Positions 5,623-6,307 of a stretch of DNA of 6,307 nucleotides are shown here, piece by piece. Within the stretch, counting starts at the first letter, position 1. Each line of letters opens with the position of its first letter. Source of the stretch: JAZNUH01 sp045592225 (GTDB taxonomy: Bacteria; Bacillota; Clostridia; UMGS1883; UMGS1540); the NCBI GenBank assembly GCA_045592225.1, contig JAZNUH010000001.1:1-6307 (forward strand), in the 5' to 3' direction. Position numbers and translations under genes: made by a program. Below the pieces are notes generated by a model, which was not told the DNA's origin, did no database searches, and saw only the letters and a program-made list of their open reading frames with translations.

Positions 5623-6307
5623 CTATTCATCTGCTGTTGCTATAAATTTTGCCTCCATCTTTTCTGTCCAGACAAAGGCCTTTGCCTTCAGTCCGTCCTG
5701 TGTAATATTATCAATGACGCAACTTGCAGGAATGTCACTTTGCGCAGTGGATACAGAAATCCTGTACAGCCTCTCACCCTTGTAAAGAGCAAGGAAAAGT
5801 TTATCTCCGCTGTCAAGACCATCGGTGTATGCGGTTATACTGCCACTTATTTCGGATGCAGAGCCATACTCTCTCCCTACACCGTCCAACAGCATAATAC
5901 GTCCCTCTGCATCAAATGGCACAAGACTTACGTTGTCAAAGCAGACCTCTGTTCCTTCTTTCCAGTTGCGAAGACGTATTACTGCCGAGCCGTTATCATA
6001 CCCTGTAAGCTCAAGCGGTACACTTACCCTCGTCCACTCCTGCGCTGCAGGCAACATTTTTGTCACCTGGCGCCACGACGGGGACATATCCACGTCCACT
6101 CGTGCGGCGTTATCTGCCGATGCCTTATAATCAACATACAGCATATATTTGCTGCACGGCTTTAAAGTAACTGCCGAATCTATGCGTGAGGTATTTATTG
6201 TGAGGCATATATATTTATTACCGTTTTGGTCTGTTTTAAGCGCTTCTTCACCGGTAGGAACGGTTGCACCTGTTCCCGCTGCAAAGCCCCAGCCATCAGG
6301 CACACCA
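5623..6307 (-). CDS. Secreted carbohydrate-binding protein, C-terminal part (open at right edge)
   Basis: The minus-strand frame is open at the right edge and runs 228 codons to a TAG at 5623-5625. Through the 141-base overlap it joins, in frame, the second module start seen at 1-285. The piece holds nearly all of a CBM4/9-like beta-sandwich: PDGWGF, then TLKPCSKYMLYVDYKA (46-61 counted from the GTG codon at 6303), EWTRVSVPLEL (89-99), and the closing EVCFDNVSLVPF (119-130), a typical module end. A final domain of about 90 residues follows (LFLALYKGERLYRISV, then DGLKAKAFVWTEKMEAKF), like C-terminal domains on many secreted Bacillota glycan-active proteins. No catalytic residues or cell-wall anchor such as LPXTG or SLH are present. 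The GTG at 6303 is an internal valine, not a start. Role: binding polysaccharide outside the cell, inferred from the modules. Confidence 0.8.
   Translation of the reverse strand, partial: GVPDGWGFAAGTGATVPTGEEALKTDQNGNKYICLTINTSRIDSAVTLKPCSKYMLYVDYKASADNAARVDVDMSPSWRQVTKMLPAAQEWTRVSVPLELTGYDNGSAVIRLRNWKEGTEVCFDNVSLVPFDAEGRIMLLDGVGREYGSASEISGSITAYTDGLDSGDKLFLALYKGERLYRISVSTAQSDIPASCVIDNITQDGLKAKAFVWTEKMEAKFIATADE
6167..6307. repeat. Terminal direct repeat, right copy
   Basis: This is the exact copy of bases 1-141, so 6167 corresponds to base 1 of the unit. Joining the copies gives a 6166-bp closed unit and leaves the reading frame of the secreted protein intact across the join, which supports a genuine continuation rather than a random end match. 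Confidence 0.97.

Noticed and set aside
5587..6165. Long plus-strand open frame opposite the secreted-protein gene
   Set aside because: Its translation is rich in Cys, Thr and Tyr with no recognisable domain. It begins inside the terminator hairpin and is the shadow of a minus-strand gene with clear binding-module motifs.
1..6307. Calling the window a plasmid because its ends overlap
   Set aside because: No replication initiator, partition, mobilisation or origin-like repeat set is present, and the cargo is ordinary chromosomal sugar metabolism. The 141-base overlap also fits an assembly artefact.

Overview
The window looks like a metagenome contig from a low-to-mid-GC Bacillota (Firmicutes), probably a gut-type member of Clostridia. 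The evidence is strong purine-rich ribosome binding sites (GGAGG, AAAGGAG), a lipid-anchor-free Gram-positive style signal peptide, an AraC-type sugar regulator, and a secreted protein with repeated NGGFE carbohydrate-binding modules. The taxonomic call is inference from style, not from a marker gene. No replication, mobilisation, transposase, tRNA, rRNA or CRISPR sequence is visible.

The first 141 bases are repeated exactly as the last 141 (1-141 = 6167-6307). The contig therefore closes on itself as a 6166-bp unit: a circle, a tandem repeat, or an assembly-graph loop. One minus-strand gene runs across this join and appears as two pieces, at 5623-6307 and 1-573.

Layout of the unit. On the minus strand, an AraC-family regulator (689-1573) is followed after 115 bp by the secreted carbohydrate-binding protein (start 573, running through the join and ending at 5623). 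On the plus strand, diverging from the regulator, is a tight four-gene operon: Gfo/Idh/MocA dehydrogenase (1706-2773), ThuA-like protein (2796-3500), xylose-isomerase-like TIM barrel (3522-4487) and a second Gfo/Idh/MocA dehydrogenase (4487-5578, start overlapping the previous stop). The operon and the secreted protein converge on a perfect 17-bp hairpin that fills the whole 44-bp gap and can terminate both transcripts.

How the genes may work together: two NAD(P)-dependent sugar oxidoreductases, a metal-dependent sugar isomerase/epimerase and a ThuA protein, with no classical glycosidase, kinase or transporter, resemble the oxidise-then-cleave strategy used by 3-keto-glycoside pathways (thuAB trehalose utilisation, E. 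coli ycj cluster, C-deglycosylation dgp clusters). The secreted protein would bind a polysaccharide outside the cell and the AraC protein would sense a product. The substrate cannot be read from the sequence.

The secreted gene is broken near 268-275. The first binding module stops halfway, the frame shifts by one base, and the sequence resumes in what looks like the end of a different domain. This may be a simple indel, or the novel joint created when the unit was duplicated, circularised or misassembled.
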